From NCBI GenBank assembly GCA_030697205.1, contig JAUYQP010000042.1, forward strand, positions 1 to 64,000: 64,000 nucleotides of DNA, read 5' to 3'. Position numbers and translations under genes: made by a program. Below the pieces are notes generated by a model. The model had not been told where the DNA came from. It made no database searches and saw only the letters and a list, made by a program, of their open reading frames with translations. This document shows positions 33,289-44,924 of this stretch, piece after piece (the first letter of the stretch is position 1; each line of letters starts with the position of its first letter). The DNA is from Mycobacteriales bacterium (lineage in GTDB: Bacteria > Actinomycetota > Actinomycetes > Mycobacteriales > SCTD01).

Positions 33289-35646
33289 GTGCGGTTGCGT
33301 CGCGTCGTCCTGTCCACCTGCGCCCTCGCCCTCGTGGCCGCCCCGACCGCGGTGGCCCTCGTCGGCAGCGGGAGCCCGCCCCCGACGGCGTTCTCGCCGG
33401 CGCTCGTCCTCAACGACGGCACCGGCCAGACCACCGGCGGAGCAGAGCCGTCGATCGAGGTGGACAGCTTCGGCAACGTCTACGTCTCCGCACCGGTCGG
33501 GGTCCCGACCGGCGGCTGCCCCTTCTGGGAGGTCGACGCCGACGCCGCGACCTACGACTACCGCGGCACGATCGACGTCGACCACTTCTCGGTCGGCGGC
33601 GGTGACTGCGACATCTCGCTGACCGACAACCGGGCCGTCGGCGCGACGCACGACACCGCCTCCATCACGAGCCTGTCGCTGGCCAACCTCACGTCCAACC
33701 GGACGAGCGACGGCGGCGAGACCTTCGAGACGGTCGCTAACCCCGCGAGCCAGCAGGTCTTCGGCGTCGACCGGCAGTGGCAGGCCAGCGACCGCTCGCT
33801 CGGCCGCCACTACCTCACCGTGCACGACCTCGCCACGGTCAACATCCAGACGTCGGTGTCCATCGACGGCGGTTACCAGTACCTCCAGAACACCCCGGTC
33901 ATCGACCCCACCGTGACCCCGCAGGCCCTCTCGACGGGCCTGTCGATCCGGGGAATCTCGGGCAGCAACAGCTTCGGCACGACGGTGGTCAACGAGCAGA
34001 GCCACAAGCTCTACGTGCCGTTCGTCGCGCCGCTCGGCTCGACCTTCGAGCTCAACACCGTCTACCTCGCCGAGGGCGACCCTTGCGCGACCCTGCCCTG
34101 CACGCCGGGTGGCCCCGCCGGGCCGATCACCTGGACGACCCACAAGGTCTTCGAGACCGACCTCACCAACAACCTGGGCCTCGGCTTCCCCGCCATCGCG
34201 ATCGACGCCGGCGGCACCGTCCACCTCGCGTGGAGCGGTGACGGCTCGCAGGCCGCGAGCGCCGGCTCCGGCCAGGACGCCAACCGCATCTTCGTGACCC
34301 ACTCCCGTCCCGGTGACGTGTCCGCCGGCTCGTGGTCTGCGCCGCTGGCCGTCGACTCCGGCACCGGCAACGCCAACGTCTTCCCGTGGCTCGTCGCCGG
34401 CTCGGCCGGCAAGGCCGGTGTCGCGTGGTACTCCTCGACGCTCGGCACCTGTGTCGGCGCCAACGGCCCCACCGCCGACGTCAACGACGACTGCAAGAAC
34501 GTCTGGGACGTCTCCTACGCCGCCACCCAGGACGCCGACGCTGCTGCGCCGGTGTGGGAGGTCAGCACGGTCTCGGCCGCGCCCATCCACCGCGGGGCGA
34601 TCTGCACCGGTGGTCTGTCCTGCCCCGCCGGGACCCGCACGCTGCTCGACTTCTTCGACGTGGCGGTGGACGCCGCGGGCCGACCCAACTTCGCCTACAA
34701 CAGCGACACCCGGGTCCGCGGCACCGCCGACATCCACTACACGCGCCAGTGCTCGGGGACGACCTTGACCGGTCTCGAGCTGGCCGGCCCCTGCGGCTCC
34801 GTCGTCGTCGACCCGACCGGCACGGCCACACCGACGCCGACCGGCACGGTCTGCCCGGGTCGTGGTGCGGGCTTCGTCGACAAGGCCGGTGACGCCACCG
34901 AGGTCCTCGCGACCGGCGAGACCCCGCTGCCCAACGACCCGGCCGTCGACCTGCTCGACGGCTCGGTGTCCTGGAACGACACGACGAAGACCGCGGCCTT
35001 CCGGATGCGGGTCGCAGACCTCACCGCGGACCCGCTCGCCGGCGACGCCTACTTCCGCTGGCAGGTCAGCTTCCCGGACGACCCGACCGCCTACAGCCTG
35101 TCCGCGACCCGCTACGTCAACGGAACTCCCCCGGAGTTCGACCTGTTTTCCCAGGCCACCGGAGTGACGTCCCAGGTCCTCACCGGGTCCTTCGACCCCG
35201 CGACCGGCATCGTCGAGATCCTGCTGCCGAGCAGCAAGTACGTCGCTGCGCGCACCGGCAACACCGCCCTCACTGGCACGCGTGTCGTGACGATCACCAC
35301 GGTGCTCGCACAGCGGCTGCTCGTCGCCGCCACCGTCACCGCTGACACCGCCACGACGGTGTGCAGCGCGCCGCTGGCCCAGCCGGCCGTGGTGACCACG
35401 TCCTCGCCCACCCCGACGGCGACGGCGACGGCGACCGCGACCGCCACGGCGACGGCCACCGCCACGGCCACCGCCACGGCCACGGCCACACCCACCGAGA
35501 CGGTGACCCCGTCACCGACCTGCACCCCCAAGGACGAGGGCGGCAAGGGCAACGACAAGTGCAAGGACAAGGACAACGCCAACGGGCCCGACAGCCCGCC
35601 CGGTGACAACCGCGGCCCGGGTGGCGACGGGCGCCACACCGACTGA
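33289..35646 (+). CDS. Large secreted protein with sialidase-like propeller and Thr/Ala tail
   Basis: A 785-residue exported protein (GTG with GGAG 7 nt upstream; signal RLRRVVLSTCALALVAAPTA). Residues 30-500 have repeated strand blocks with Asp-rich turns (AEPSIEVDSFGNVYVSA, GFPAIAIDAGGTVHLAWSG, NVFPWLVAGSAGKAGVAWY), typical of BNR/sialidase-like beta-propellers. A beta-sandwich of about 200 residues follows, then a Thr-Ala repeat, and a charged Lys/Asp-rich end (DEGGKGNDKCKDKDN). There is no sorting signal. Enzyme activity is not shown: no clear sialidase Arg triad or nucleophile Tyr could be identified. It may bind glycans or the cell surface. Confidence 0.68.
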   Translation: MRLRRVVLSTCALALVAAPTAVALVGSGSPPPTAFSPALVLNDGTGQTTGGAEPSIEVDSFGNVYVSAPVGVPTGGCPFWEVDADAATYDYRGTIDVDHFSVGGGDCDISLTDNRAVGATHDTASITSLSLANLTSNRTSDGGETFETVANPASQQVFGVDRQWQASDRSLGRHYLTVHDLATVNIQTSVSIDGGYQYLQNTPVIDPTVTPQALSTGLSIRGISGSNSFGTTVVNEQSHKLYVPFVAPLGSTFELNTVYLAEGDPCATLPCTPGGPAGPITWTTHKVFETDLTNNLGLGFPAIAIDAGGTVHLAWSGDGSQAASAGSGQDANRIFVTHSRPGDVSAGSWSAPLAVDSGTGNANVFPWLVAGSAGKAGVAWYSSTLGTCVGANGPTADVNDDCKNVWDVSYAATQDADAAAPVWEVSTVSAAPIHRGAICTGGLSCPAGTRTLLDFFDVAVDAAGRPNFAYNSDTRVRGTADIHYTRQCSGTTLTGLELAGPCGSVVVDPTGTATPTPTGTVCPGRGAGFVDKAGDATEVLATGETPLPNDPAVDLLDGSVSWNDTTKTAAFRMRVADLTADPLAGDAYFRWQVSFPDDPTAYSLSATRYVNGTPPEFDLFSQATGVTSQVLTGSFDPATGIVEILLPSSKYVAARTGNTALTGTRVVTITTVLAQRLLVAATVTADTATTVCSAPLAQPAVVTTSSPTPTATATATATATATATATATATATATPTETVTPSPTCTPKDEGGKGNDKCKDKDNANGPDSPPGDNRGPGGDGRHTD
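35416..35490 (+). repeat. Thr-Ala coding microsatellite
   Basis: About a dozen six-base units of the type ACGGCG/ACCGCC/ACGGCC encode alternating Thr and Ala in the linker of the secreted protein. Such runs change length by slippage in multiples of 6 nt and so stay in frame. Confidence 0.75.
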
Positions 35647-35692
35647 CGTCGCACCGCTGTCGTCCGACGGACGCCCGCGCAGCCCGCGCTCC

Positions 35693-36330
35693 ATGACCCC
35701 GGAGCTCGCGGCCGTGCGGGCGTCCGTCGTCGCGGGCTGGCGGCTCGACGCGACCCACCGGCCAGGGGGTGCCCAAGCCCGACCTCGGTGACGTCGCCGT
35801 GCACGCCACGGGCCTACCTGCCGCGCAGTGGAACGGCGGTCACGTCACCGGTCCGCATCCTCGGGTCGACCACGTCGAGCAGTTCTTCACCACCCGGTCC
35901 CTGCCGTGGGGCGTGCTCGTGCCCGCCGAGCTCCAGCTGCGCCCTTGGGGCTGGTCCACCTGCGCGAGCAGGAGCTCATGACCGGGGCCCTGCCGTCACG
36001 CCGCCCACGTGGCCGGGCGGCGTGACGGTGCGCCTCGACGCCCCCGCGACCGACATCGCGGCCGTGCAGGCTGCGGCGTTCGACGGGGGCGTCCCCGTCG
36101 CACCGCCCAGGTCGTCCGGGCAGGTGCGTCCGCGGGCGTCTACGGCGTCGCCGTCGTCGACGGCGCGCGCCGCCGCGGTCTCGGGGCAGCCCTGGCACCG
36201 CCCAGGACGGCACGGCGGGGGACGGCAGGCAGACGCACGCGAACTCCTCGTAGCTGGTGTGCGTCAGGGTTCTACGCCCACCCTGCGAGCCCTGCCGCCG
36301 GCCGGGGTGACCCCGGCTACGAGCGGGCGT
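35693..36330 (+). pseudogene. Decayed GNAT-like acetyltransferase gene
   Basis: Pieces of one protein lie in different frames: MTPELAAVRASVVAGWRLDA from 35693; then [20 protein letters not shown] and VEQFFTTRSLPWGV from about 35775; then VTVRLDAPATDIAAVQAAAF near 36021; and VYGVAVVDGARRRGLGAALA near 36140. The last has the acetyl-CoA-binding RRRGLGAAL of GNAT enzymes. At least three frame changes separate them. The 670 bp between the secreted protein and the gene ending at 36317 hold nothing else recognisable. Confidence 0.6.
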
Positions 36331-38251
36331 TGAGGCTCGTAGCGGCGTACTTGCCCGCGAGCCCGGCGTAGGTGACCTTGACGGCCTGGCCGGGCTTGAG
36401 GCCGCTGACCTTGGCGACGCCCTTCGCGTCGGTCTTCGCGGTCTTCTTCACCGAGCCCTGCGCGAAGGTGACGGTCTGCCCGGCGACGGCCTTCTTGTCG
36501 TCGTCGAGCAGGGTCGCGGTGACCGCACCCTTGGCGCCCTTCGCGGACAGCACCGTCTTCTCGACGGCGACCGTGAAGGGCACCGAGAGCGCGGACTTGT
36601 CGAACGCCCCGGCACCGGCGAAGGCAGCGGTCATCGTGGTTGCACCGGCAGTGGCCCGCACGGTCATGGCGACGCGCGCGACGCCGTCGGTACCGGTCGT
36701 GACGGTGGCCGTGGTGCCCGGCAGCGCCAGCGTGACCTTCTGCCCGGCGACCGGCTTCCCGGCGCTGTCGGCCAGCTTCACGGCCAGCTTCGCCACGTCA
36801 CCGAACTGCGCCTTGGTGGCGCCGAGGTTCGTCAGCGTCGTCGGCGACGTGAAGCACGCGTTGTCCCCGACCGTCCACGTCTCGGCGGGCGTCGCTGCCG
36901 CGGCGTTGTCCTTCGCCGTCGTGTCCACCGTGAAGCTGGCGGCGAGGTACTGCGCCGACGCCCGCCCGAGGACCGCAGTCAGCGTCTTGCCGGCGTCGAA
37001 CTCGCCCGCCGTCGCCTTCGTCAGCTCAGCAGTCGGGATGGCCATGATGACGGTGCTGTTGGTGGCGTCGTACGTCACCTTCAGCGTCGACGTGACGGCA
37101 GTGCCGTCCACCGAGAGGCGGGTCGGTGGGTTCAGCTTGACCGGAAGCGGGGCGGTCACGCTCGCGAGGCCCTCGTGCACCGCCGTGATCTGCGCGGGGT
37201 CGTAGGCGGTGCCGACGATCTGCACCAGCTTCTTGCCGGCGGTGAACAGGGTGGAGAAGGTGTGGCCCGGCGCCTCGGCCGGGCGCTTCCCGAGCTTGTC
37301 GACCTTGAGGAACGCCTTCGTGGTCTCAGGTGTCGACTGCAGCGTCAGGCCGAGGAGGTCCAGGTCAGGGTCGTTCGCCTCGGAAACGACGGAAGGGGCA
37401 TCGCCCTTGGCGTCGGCGAAGGTGAAGCAGCCGGCGCGCGGCAGACCTGCCGCAGCTGCGGGCGGCGCACCCGACGGGGTCGGGCTGGCGGAGCCGGACG
37501 GGGATGCGGTGGCGGTCGGGGAGGCGGACCCGGAGGGCGAAGCGCTCGCGGTCGGCGTGGCCGAGGCGCTCGGGGTACCGGTCGCACTGCCGGACGGGGC
37601 AGGCGCAGGTGCACCGCCGGCCATCTCGCAGGCCGTGCCGATCGTCGTGGTGAGCTTGGTGGGCGCGTCGTCGTAGCGCGTGACCGGGAGCCCGTCGACC
37701 TGGTTGCTGGTGTAGGCGTTGAGCCCCGTCGCGGACTGGCCCGCCACCGGCTTGCCAACGGACTTGGCGAGCTCGGTGAGCTTGCCGGTGATCGTGACCG
37801 TCTTGGACTTCACGTCGTAGGTCGCGGTGGCCGCGCCGTTCGGCGTGTCGCTCGTGAAGTTGAGGATGGCCGCCGTCACGTCGAGCTCCACCCCGAGGGG
37901 CTTGATGCGATCGGCGTAGGCCAGCATCTCCTGCCCCGCGAGAGTGAACTCGAGGCCGAACTCGTCACCTGCGTCACTCGAGGAGTCGCCGAGCCCGTCG
38001 GTGGTGATGCGGATCACGAAGCTGTCGCCGACCGTGCCCACGGCAGCGGCGGTGATGTCCATCTGCGCGTCCTCGGTGAGGGGGATGCCCGCCTGCCCGG
38101 TGGTCGAGTCGCCCTTGGGGTCGGTCCACGCCGGGCAGGCGTCGGCGCTGGCCGTGCCGATCCAGGCGGTGAGACCGACGGTGGCGACGAGCGTTGCGGC
38201 ACCCGTCATGGCGACGGTGCGGCGGGCGGCAAGACGGCCGGACAGTGTCAC
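36317..38251 (-). CDS. Secreted multi-domain protein with Ig-like C-terminus
   Basis: A 644-residue exported protein. The GTG at 38251 has AGGAG 6 nt upstream, and a signal peptide runs to about residue 34 (ASADACPAW). Two similar beta-rich domains each start with a cysteine-bearing stretch (ACPAWTDPKGDSTTG and GCFTFADAKGDAPSV). A Ser/Thr/Pro/Ala linker (residues 235-285) separates them. The last 200 residues hold two Ig-like repeats (VAGQKVTLALPGTTA, VAGQTVTFAQGSVKK) of the Big family. No enzyme motif is seen. It is probably a surface or matrix protein. Confidence 0.65.
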   Translation of the reverse strand: MTLSGRLAARRTVAMTGAATLVATVGLTAWIGTASADACPAWTDPKGDSTTGQAGIPLTEDAQMDITAAAVGTVGDSFVIRITTDGLGDSSSDAGDEFGLEFTLAGQEMLAYADRIKPLGVELDVTAAILNFTSDTPNGAATATYDVKSKTVTITGKLTELAKSVGKPVAGQSATGLNAYTSNQVDGLPVTRYDDAPTKLTTTIGTACEMAGGAPAPAPSGSATGTPSASATPTASASPSGSASPTATASPSGSASPTPSGAPPAAAAGLPRAGCFTFADAKGDAPSVVSEANDPDLDLLGLTLQSTPETTKAFLKVDKLGKRPAEAPGHTFSTLFTAGKKLVQIVGTAYDPAQITAVHEGLASVTAPLPVKLNPPTRLSVDGTAVTSTLKVTYDATNSTVIMAIPTAELTKATAGEFDAGKTLTAVLGRASAQYLAASFTVDTTAKDNAAAATPAETWTVGDNACFTSPTTLTNLGATKAQFGDVAKLAVKLADSAGKPVAGQKVTLALPGTTATVTTGTDGVARVAMTVRATAGATTMTAAFAGAGAFDKSALSVPFTVAVEKTVLSAKGAKGAVTATLLDDDKKAVAGQTVTFAQGSVKKTAKTDAKGVAKVSGLKPGQAVKVTYAGLAGKYAATSLNARS

Positions 38252-38350
38252 GGGTGCTCCTAGGTAGCGGGCTGGGTTTCCGCGGGGTGTTGACCTGCCT
38301 GATTCGACGCCGACGCGGCGACTCCTGCCCGGCCATCTAGCCGGGACAGC

Positions 38351-38386
38351 ATCGAGGGCGCCGCACCTGAGTGCGACGCCCTCGAT
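38351..38386. other. Extended hairpin in a divergent promoter region
   Basis: ATCGAGGGCG pairs with CGCCCTCGAT, and inside it CGCAC-CTGA-GTGCG forms a second stem. It lies 100 bp upstream of one gene start and 160 bp upstream of the other. It could be a terminator-like block between divergent transcripts or a regulatory structure. The rest of 38252-38514 holds nothing I can name. Confidence 0.5.
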
Positions 38387-38514
38387 GGGACACAGTCGGT
38401 GGCCCCCCGACCTCCGACCGTCCGTGCGGGAGCGCCGCCCCCGCAGCGCCTCCGCAATATTTGTCCCATGCGCGGGCACCGGGGGACAGTGATCTGTCGG
38501 GATCCCGACAGGCA

Positions 38515-38547
38515 GGAAAAAGTACGCCGATGTCGTACTCCTCCTGC
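38515..38547 (+). promoter_or_regulatory. GGAA-N15-CGTA promoter of S8 protease 1
   Basis: GGAA at 38515-38518 and CGTA at 38534-38537 are 15 nt apart, the form of many ECF-sigma promoters. The same arrangement is found before the paralogous gene at 40201. The start codon follows after only 10 nt (CTCCTCCTGC), so the transcript should begin at or near the ATG. Confidence 0.5.
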
Positions 38548-40158
38548 ATGCGACTGCTCTCCCCTCGGATCGCCCTGCTGGTCGCGGCCGGCGTCCTCGC
38601 CGTGCCGGCCCTGTCGACGCTGCAGTCCGCGTCGGCGGCTCCTACGCGGCCGGGCGACGACGCGGTCGTCATCGCGGTCATCGACAGCGGCTTCTCGCCG
38701 TACCACCTGGACTACCGGGCCACCCAGATGCCGCAGGCCAAAACCGCCAGCAAGGCCGACGACCTGCCGCTGACCAAAGCGCCGCACACCTGGCTCAAGG
38801 GGTTCCCGAAGCCCGGTGAGTTCGAGAGCTACATGGCCACGCGCCTGACACTGCCGAAGAACCCCAAGGCCGACATGGCCGCCTTGCAGAAGAGCGATGC
38901 GGACGCCTGGGGGGACCTCGAGCGCAGCACGGCGGCGGCGCTCAACTACACGTGGATGCCGGGCACCAAGGTCATCGGTGCGATGTCCTTCGCGTCGAGC
39001 ACCCCACTGGTCTACGGCACCGGCGGCCCGGAGCACGGGATGGGCACCTCGAGCGTCTCGGTCGGCAACATCTACGGCTCCTGCCCGGAGTGCCTGCTGG
39101 TCTTCTTGCAGGCCGGTGCGGGCCCCGACTACGAAGCGGCGCTGTCCTGGGCCATGGCCCAGCCGTGGATCGACGCGGTGAGCAACAGCTACGGCATCTC
39201 GACCGCGCCCGTCGTGCGCGACCGCGTCTACAACGGCTCCGACGTGCCGCTGATGAAGAAGGCGACCGAGCGCGGCCAGACCGTCTTCTTCAGCGCCGGC
39301 AACGGCGTCACCAACGACTTCATCACCCCCAACGGCACCCTGCTGTCGTCGCAGGAGGGCCCCGACTGGATCGTCACGGTCGGCGCCACCGACAAGGACG
39401 ACGTCGACTACACCGGCTCGGGCAAGCCCGCCGACGTCGCGAGCATCGGCGGGCTCTACCCCTCGGCCATCAACGCCAAGGACACCAGCGGCTCAGGGCT
39501 GTTCGGAGGTACGTCGAACGCCACCCCTGTGGTCGCCGGCACCTACGGGCGGGCGCTCTGGCTCGCCCGCCAGGCGCTGTCCGGCCCCTCGCGCGTGCAG
39601 GGCGCCGGCGTCATCGCGAGCGGCGGCAAGGTCGCCTGCGGTCCGGCCCGCAAGGACTGCGAGCTGCGCGACGGGCGGCTGACCCGCGCGGAGCTGCAGA
39701 ACCGGCTCTTCCTCGGCGCGACCCCGACCACCGGCGGCTTCGCGGGCCGCCGCACCATCCCGGGTTCCGTGCTCGGCCTTGTGCCCGTGCCCGCCCCGGT
39801 CGGCGGCATGGCGATCCCCTTCGTGACGACCCCGCCAATCGCCGACACCCGGATGGCCTCGGAGGGCTACGGCACCTACCGCGGCAAGATCGACGGCCCC
39901 GCGACGTGGAAGGCGGAGTTCGACAGCCGGCTGTGGGACGTCCTGCGCGGCACGAAGCCCTCACCCACCCGCCCGGCCGGTGAGACAGAGTGGTTCCGCG
40001 TCGACTCCGAGTGCCGCCAGCACATCTGGGGCTCCTGGACGCAGGGCGCCTACGTCGACGACGCCACGACCCCTCTGCCCTCGCCCGACCCGATGTGGCC
40101 GACCCGCACCCTCATCCAGACCGCCTGCCCCGCACTGGTCGCCCCACCGGAGTCCTGA
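38548..40158 (+). CDS. Secreted S8-like serine protease 1
   Basis: A 536-residue exported subtilase. The signal peptide is MRLLSPRIALLVAAGVLAVP. The catalytic triad is in order: Asp in AVIDSGFSPYHLDY (near residue 40), His in EHGMGTSSVS, and Ser in GGTSNATPVVAGTYGRAL. The oxyanion Asn is in SAGNG. There is a long insertion between Asp and His. No separate I9 propeptide is present. The ATG at 38548 is chosen for match with the paralogue; an ATG at 38530 in frame would lie inside the promoter. The next gene is a tandem duplicate. Confidence 0.82.
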   Translation: MRLLSPRIALLVAAGVLAVPALSTLQSASAAPTRPGDDAVVIAVIDSGFSPYHLDYRATQMPQAKTASKADDLPLTKAPHTWLKGFPKPGEFESYMATRLTLPKNPKADMAALQKSDADAWGDLERSTAAALNYTWMPGTKVIGAMSFASSTPLVYGTGGPEHGMGTSSVSVGNIYGSCPECLLVFLQAGAGPDYEAALSWAMAQPWIDAVSNSYGISTAPVVRDRVYNGSDVPLMKKATERGQTVFFSAGNGVTNDFITPNGTLLSSQEGPDWIVTVGATDKDDVDYTGSGKPADVASIGGLYPSAINAKDTSGSGLFGGTSNATPVVAGTYGRALWLARQALSGPSRVQGAGVIASGGKVACGPARKDCELRDGRLTRAELQNRLFLGATPTTGGFAGRRTIPGSVLGLVPVPAPVGGMAIPFVTTPPIADTRMASEGYGTYRGKIDGPATWKAEFDSRLWDVLRGTKPSPTRPAGETEWFRVDSECRQHIWGSWTQGAYVDDATTPLPSPDPMWPTRTLIQTACPALVAPPES

Positions 40159-40166
40159 CGCCGGCA

Positions 40167-40200
40167 GGAAGTGCGCGTTGCGCGTCGTATTCCTCCTCTC
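40167..40200 (+). promoter_or_regulatory. GGAA-N15-CGTA promoter of S8 protease 2
   Basis: GGAA (40167-40170) and CGTA (40186-40189) repeat the spacing seen at 38515-38537 and are followed by TTCCTCCTCTC and the ATG. It lies in the 42-nt gap between the two proteases, so the second gene can be transcribed on its own. Confidence 0.5.
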
Positions 40201-41751
40201 ATGCGCCTGCGCTCGCTCCTGACCGTCGCCACCGCTGCCGTCGTCGCCGTCCCCGGCCTGGCCGCGCTCGACACCGCCGATGCCGCGCCGACCCGCGGGG
40301 TCGAGGACATGGTTGTCGTCGCCGTGCTCGACAGCGGCATGTCGCCCTACCACCTCGACTACCGCGCGTCGGAGATGCCGCAGGCCAAGACGGCCTCGAA
40401 GGCTGACGACCTGCCGCTGTCGAAGGCGCCGCACACCTGGGTGGAGGGCTTCCCGTCGACGACGAGCTTCGCCTCCTACGGCGCCACGAGGCTCACCCTC
40501 GACACCGAGCCGACGGCGCGGATGGACGCGTTGCAGCAGGAGGACGCCGACGCGTGGGACGAGCTGCAGACCTCCGAGGTCGGCAAGCCGCTGCACTACA
40601 CGTGGTTCCCCGGCACGAAGGTGATCGGCGCGGTGTCCTTCTCCGACACCAAGCCGCTCGTCTACGGGACTGGCGGTGGCGAGCACGGCCAGGGCACGAG
40701 CAGCGTCTCGGTCGGCAACCGCTTCGGCAGCTGCCCGGAGTGCCTGCTCGTCTTCCTGCAGACCCCGGACGCTGCCTCCTACGAGGCTGGCATCCAGTGG
40801 GCGCAGAAGCAGCCGTGGATCGACGCGATCAGCGTCTCGCTCGGCATCAACGCGAGCGGCGTCGTGCGCGACCGCATCTACGAGGGCAGTGACGTGCAGC
40901 TCGCCCGGCAGGCGGTCGAGCGCGGGCAGACCGCGTTCTTCTCCGGCGGCAACGGCCTCGAGAACGCCTTCGTCGCCCCGCAGTCCACCCTGCTCAACTC
41001 GCAGAACGGCCCCGACTGGGCGGTCACCGTCGGGGCGATCGACCCCTCCGGAAACAACTTCTCGGGCAACGGCAAGCCGACCGAGATCGCGAGCCTGGGC
41101 CTCGGCTACCCCTCGTCGTACACCAGCACCACCATCAGCAACGGCGGTGACTTCAGCGGCACCTCCAACGCGACACCGGTCATCGCCGGGACCTACGCCC
41201 GCGCTCTCTGGAAGGCCCGCACCGCCCTCGCCGGCGCGTCGCGGGTGCAGTCGAAGGGCGTCATCGCCAAGGGACCCAAGCTCGCCTGCGGCGCGGCCCG
41301 GCGCGGCTGCGAGCTCGGCGACGGGGTCCTGACCCAGCCAGAGCTGCTCGAGCGTCTCTACAAGGGCGCGACCCCCACTGACAAGGGCACGACTCCCTTG
41401 GCCGTGGCCGGCCTCGGCTCGATCGGGGCGCCGCACGTCGCCGACGAGCGCTTCGCCTCCGAGGGCCACGGCGTCTACTGGGCCCGCGAGCGCGGCGAGG
41501 ACAAGTGGCAGCAGGAGTTCGACGACCGGCTGTGGGGCGTGCTCCGTGGCGTGAAGGCCGCGCCCGAGCGGCCCGCTGGCGAGGTCGAGTGGTTCCGCGT
41601 CGAGTCCTACTGCCGCCAGGAGTACTGGGGCCGCTGGAAGCTCGGCGCCTTCCGTGACGCCAACTCGACGCCGCTGCCCGCCGCCGACCCGGACTACCCG
41701 ACCCGCAGCGCCCTGCTCGAGACCTGCCCCTCACGGAGCAACGACGGCTGA
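40201..41751 (+). CDS. Secreted S8-like serine protease 2
   Basis: A 516-residue paralogue of the protease just upstream; they align along their whole length. The signal peptide is MRLRSLLTVATAAVVAVPG. Asp lies in VAVLDSGMSPYHLDY, His in EHGQGTSSVS, oxyanion Asn in SGGNGLEN and Ser in GTSNATPVIAGTYARALW. Two cysteines in SCPECLL and others near the C-terminus are conserved between the two copies and may form disulfides. The substrate is unknown. Transcription runs toward guaB3, whose stop lies 4 nt away on the other strand. Confidence 0.82.
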   Translation: MRLRSLLTVATAAVVAVPGLAALDTADAAPTRGVEDMVVVAVLDSGMSPYHLDYRASEMPQAKTASKADDLPLSKAPHTWVEGFPSTTSFASYGATRLTLDTEPTARMDALQQEDADAWDELQTSEVGKPLHYTWFPGTKVIGAVSFSDTKPLVYGTGGGEHGQGTSSVSVGNRFGSCPECLLVFLQTPDAASYEAGIQWAQKQPWIDAISVSLGINASGVVRDRIYEGSDVQLARQAVERGQTAFFSGGNGLENAFVAPQSTLLNSQNGPDWAVTVGAIDPSGNNFSGNGKPTEIASLGLGYPSSYTSTTISNGGDFSGTSNATPVIAGTYARALWKARTALAGASRVQSKGVIAKGPKLACGAARRGCELGDGVLTQPELLERLYKGATPTDKGTTPLAVAGLGSIGAPHVADERFASEGHGVYWARERGEDKWQQEFDDRLWGVLRGVKAAPERPAGEVEWFRVESYCRQEYWGRWKLGAFRDANSTPLPAADPDYPTRSALLETCPSRSNDG

Positions 41752-41754
41752 CCG

Positions 41755-42902
41755 CTAGCGGGCGCGGCCCTTGGTCGTGAAGGCCGGCGCCACCATGACC
41801 TCGACCTTCTGGAACTCCTTGAGCGAGGAGTAGCCGGTCATGGCCATCGCCTTGCGCAGCGCGCCGAAGAGGTTGGTCGTGCCGTCGTCGGTGCGGGCCG
41901 GCCCGAGCAGGATCTCCTCCAGCGTGCCGACTTGGCCGACCTCCACGCGGGTACCGCGCGGCAGCTGCGGGTGAGTCGAGGCGTGGCCCCAGTGGAAGCC
42001 GCGGCCCGGCGCCTCGGTGGCCTTGGCGAGCGGCGCGGCCATCATCACCGCGTCGGCGCCGCACGCGACGGCCTTCGCGACGTCGCCACCGGTGGACATG
42101 CCGCCGGCTGCGATGACGTGGACGTAGCGGCCACCGGACTCGTCGAGGTAGTCGCGCCGCGCACCGGCCGCGTCGGCGATCGCCGTCGCCATGGGTACGC
42201 CGAGGCCGAGCACGCCGCGCGTCGTGTTGGCCTGGCCCGGGCCGACCCCGACGATGACGCCGGCCGCGCCAGTGCGCATGAGGTGCAGCGCGGACTGGTA
42301 GGTCGCGCAGCCGCCGACGATGACCGGCACGTCGAGCTCGGCGATGAAGCGCTTGAGGTTGAGCGGCTCCGAGCGGCTGCTGACGTGCTCGGCCGAGACC
42401 ACGGTGCCCTGGATGACGAAGATGTCCACGCCGCTGTCGAGCACGGTCTGCGCGTGCTGGACGGTGCGCTGCGGGGTCAGGCTGCCCGCGACCACGACGC
42501 CGGAGTCACGGATCTCCTTGACGCGCGCGGTGATGAGGTCGGGCTCGATGGGCTTGCTGTAGAGCTCGCGCATCCGGTCGGCGACCGCGACGCCCTCCGG
42601 CAGCTCGGCCAGCTCGGCCAGCAACGGCTCCGGGTCGTCGTACCTGGTCCAGAGGCCCTCGAGGTCGAGCACCGCGAGCCCGCCGAGGCGGCCGATCGCC
42701 ACCGCCGTCGCGGGCGACACCACGCCGTCCATCGGCGCGGCGACGAGCGGCAGCTCGAAGCGGTAGGCGTCGATCTCCCAGGCCAGGCTGACGTCCTCGG
42801 GGTCGCGGGTGCGCCGCGAGGGGACGATGGCGATGTCGTCGAAGCCGTAGGCCCGACGGCCGGACTTGCCGATCCCGATCTCGACCGTGTCACTGGTGGC
42901 CA

Positions 42903-42903
<1 letters not shown>
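41755..42903 (-). CDS. guaB3: GuaB3-type IMP dehydrogenase-family protein
   Basis: A 382-residue TIM-barrel protein of the actinobacterial GuaB3 group, shorter than GuaB because it lacks CBS domains. PLVAAPMDGVVSP, VGVGPGQANTTRG and VIAAGGMSTGGDVAKA follow the IMPDH/GMP-reductase pattern. The catalytic Cys of IMPDH (SxCxTR loop) is replaced by GQANTT, so normal IMP oxidation is unlikely. Mycobacterial GuaB3 is likewise not an active IMPDH. The ATG overlaps the guaB stop by one base, so the two proteins are coupled. Confidence 0.85.
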
Positions 42904-44887
<1,984 letters not shown>

Positions 44888-44893
44888 CCCACC

Positions 44894-44922
44894 GGCCTTC
44901 CCGTCGTACGACGAGAAGGGCC
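44894..44922. terminator. Hairpin between convergent genes
   Basis: The centre CGTCG-TA-CGACG is perfect, and GGCC with flanking TTC/GAA extends it with small bulges. It lies between the ends of the DUF5319 gene and bldM. Confidence 0.55.
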
Positions 44923-44924
44923 TG

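Noticed and set aside
35411-35495. CRISPR array
   Set aside because: The repeats are 6-nt in-frame Thr-Ala codons with no spacers.
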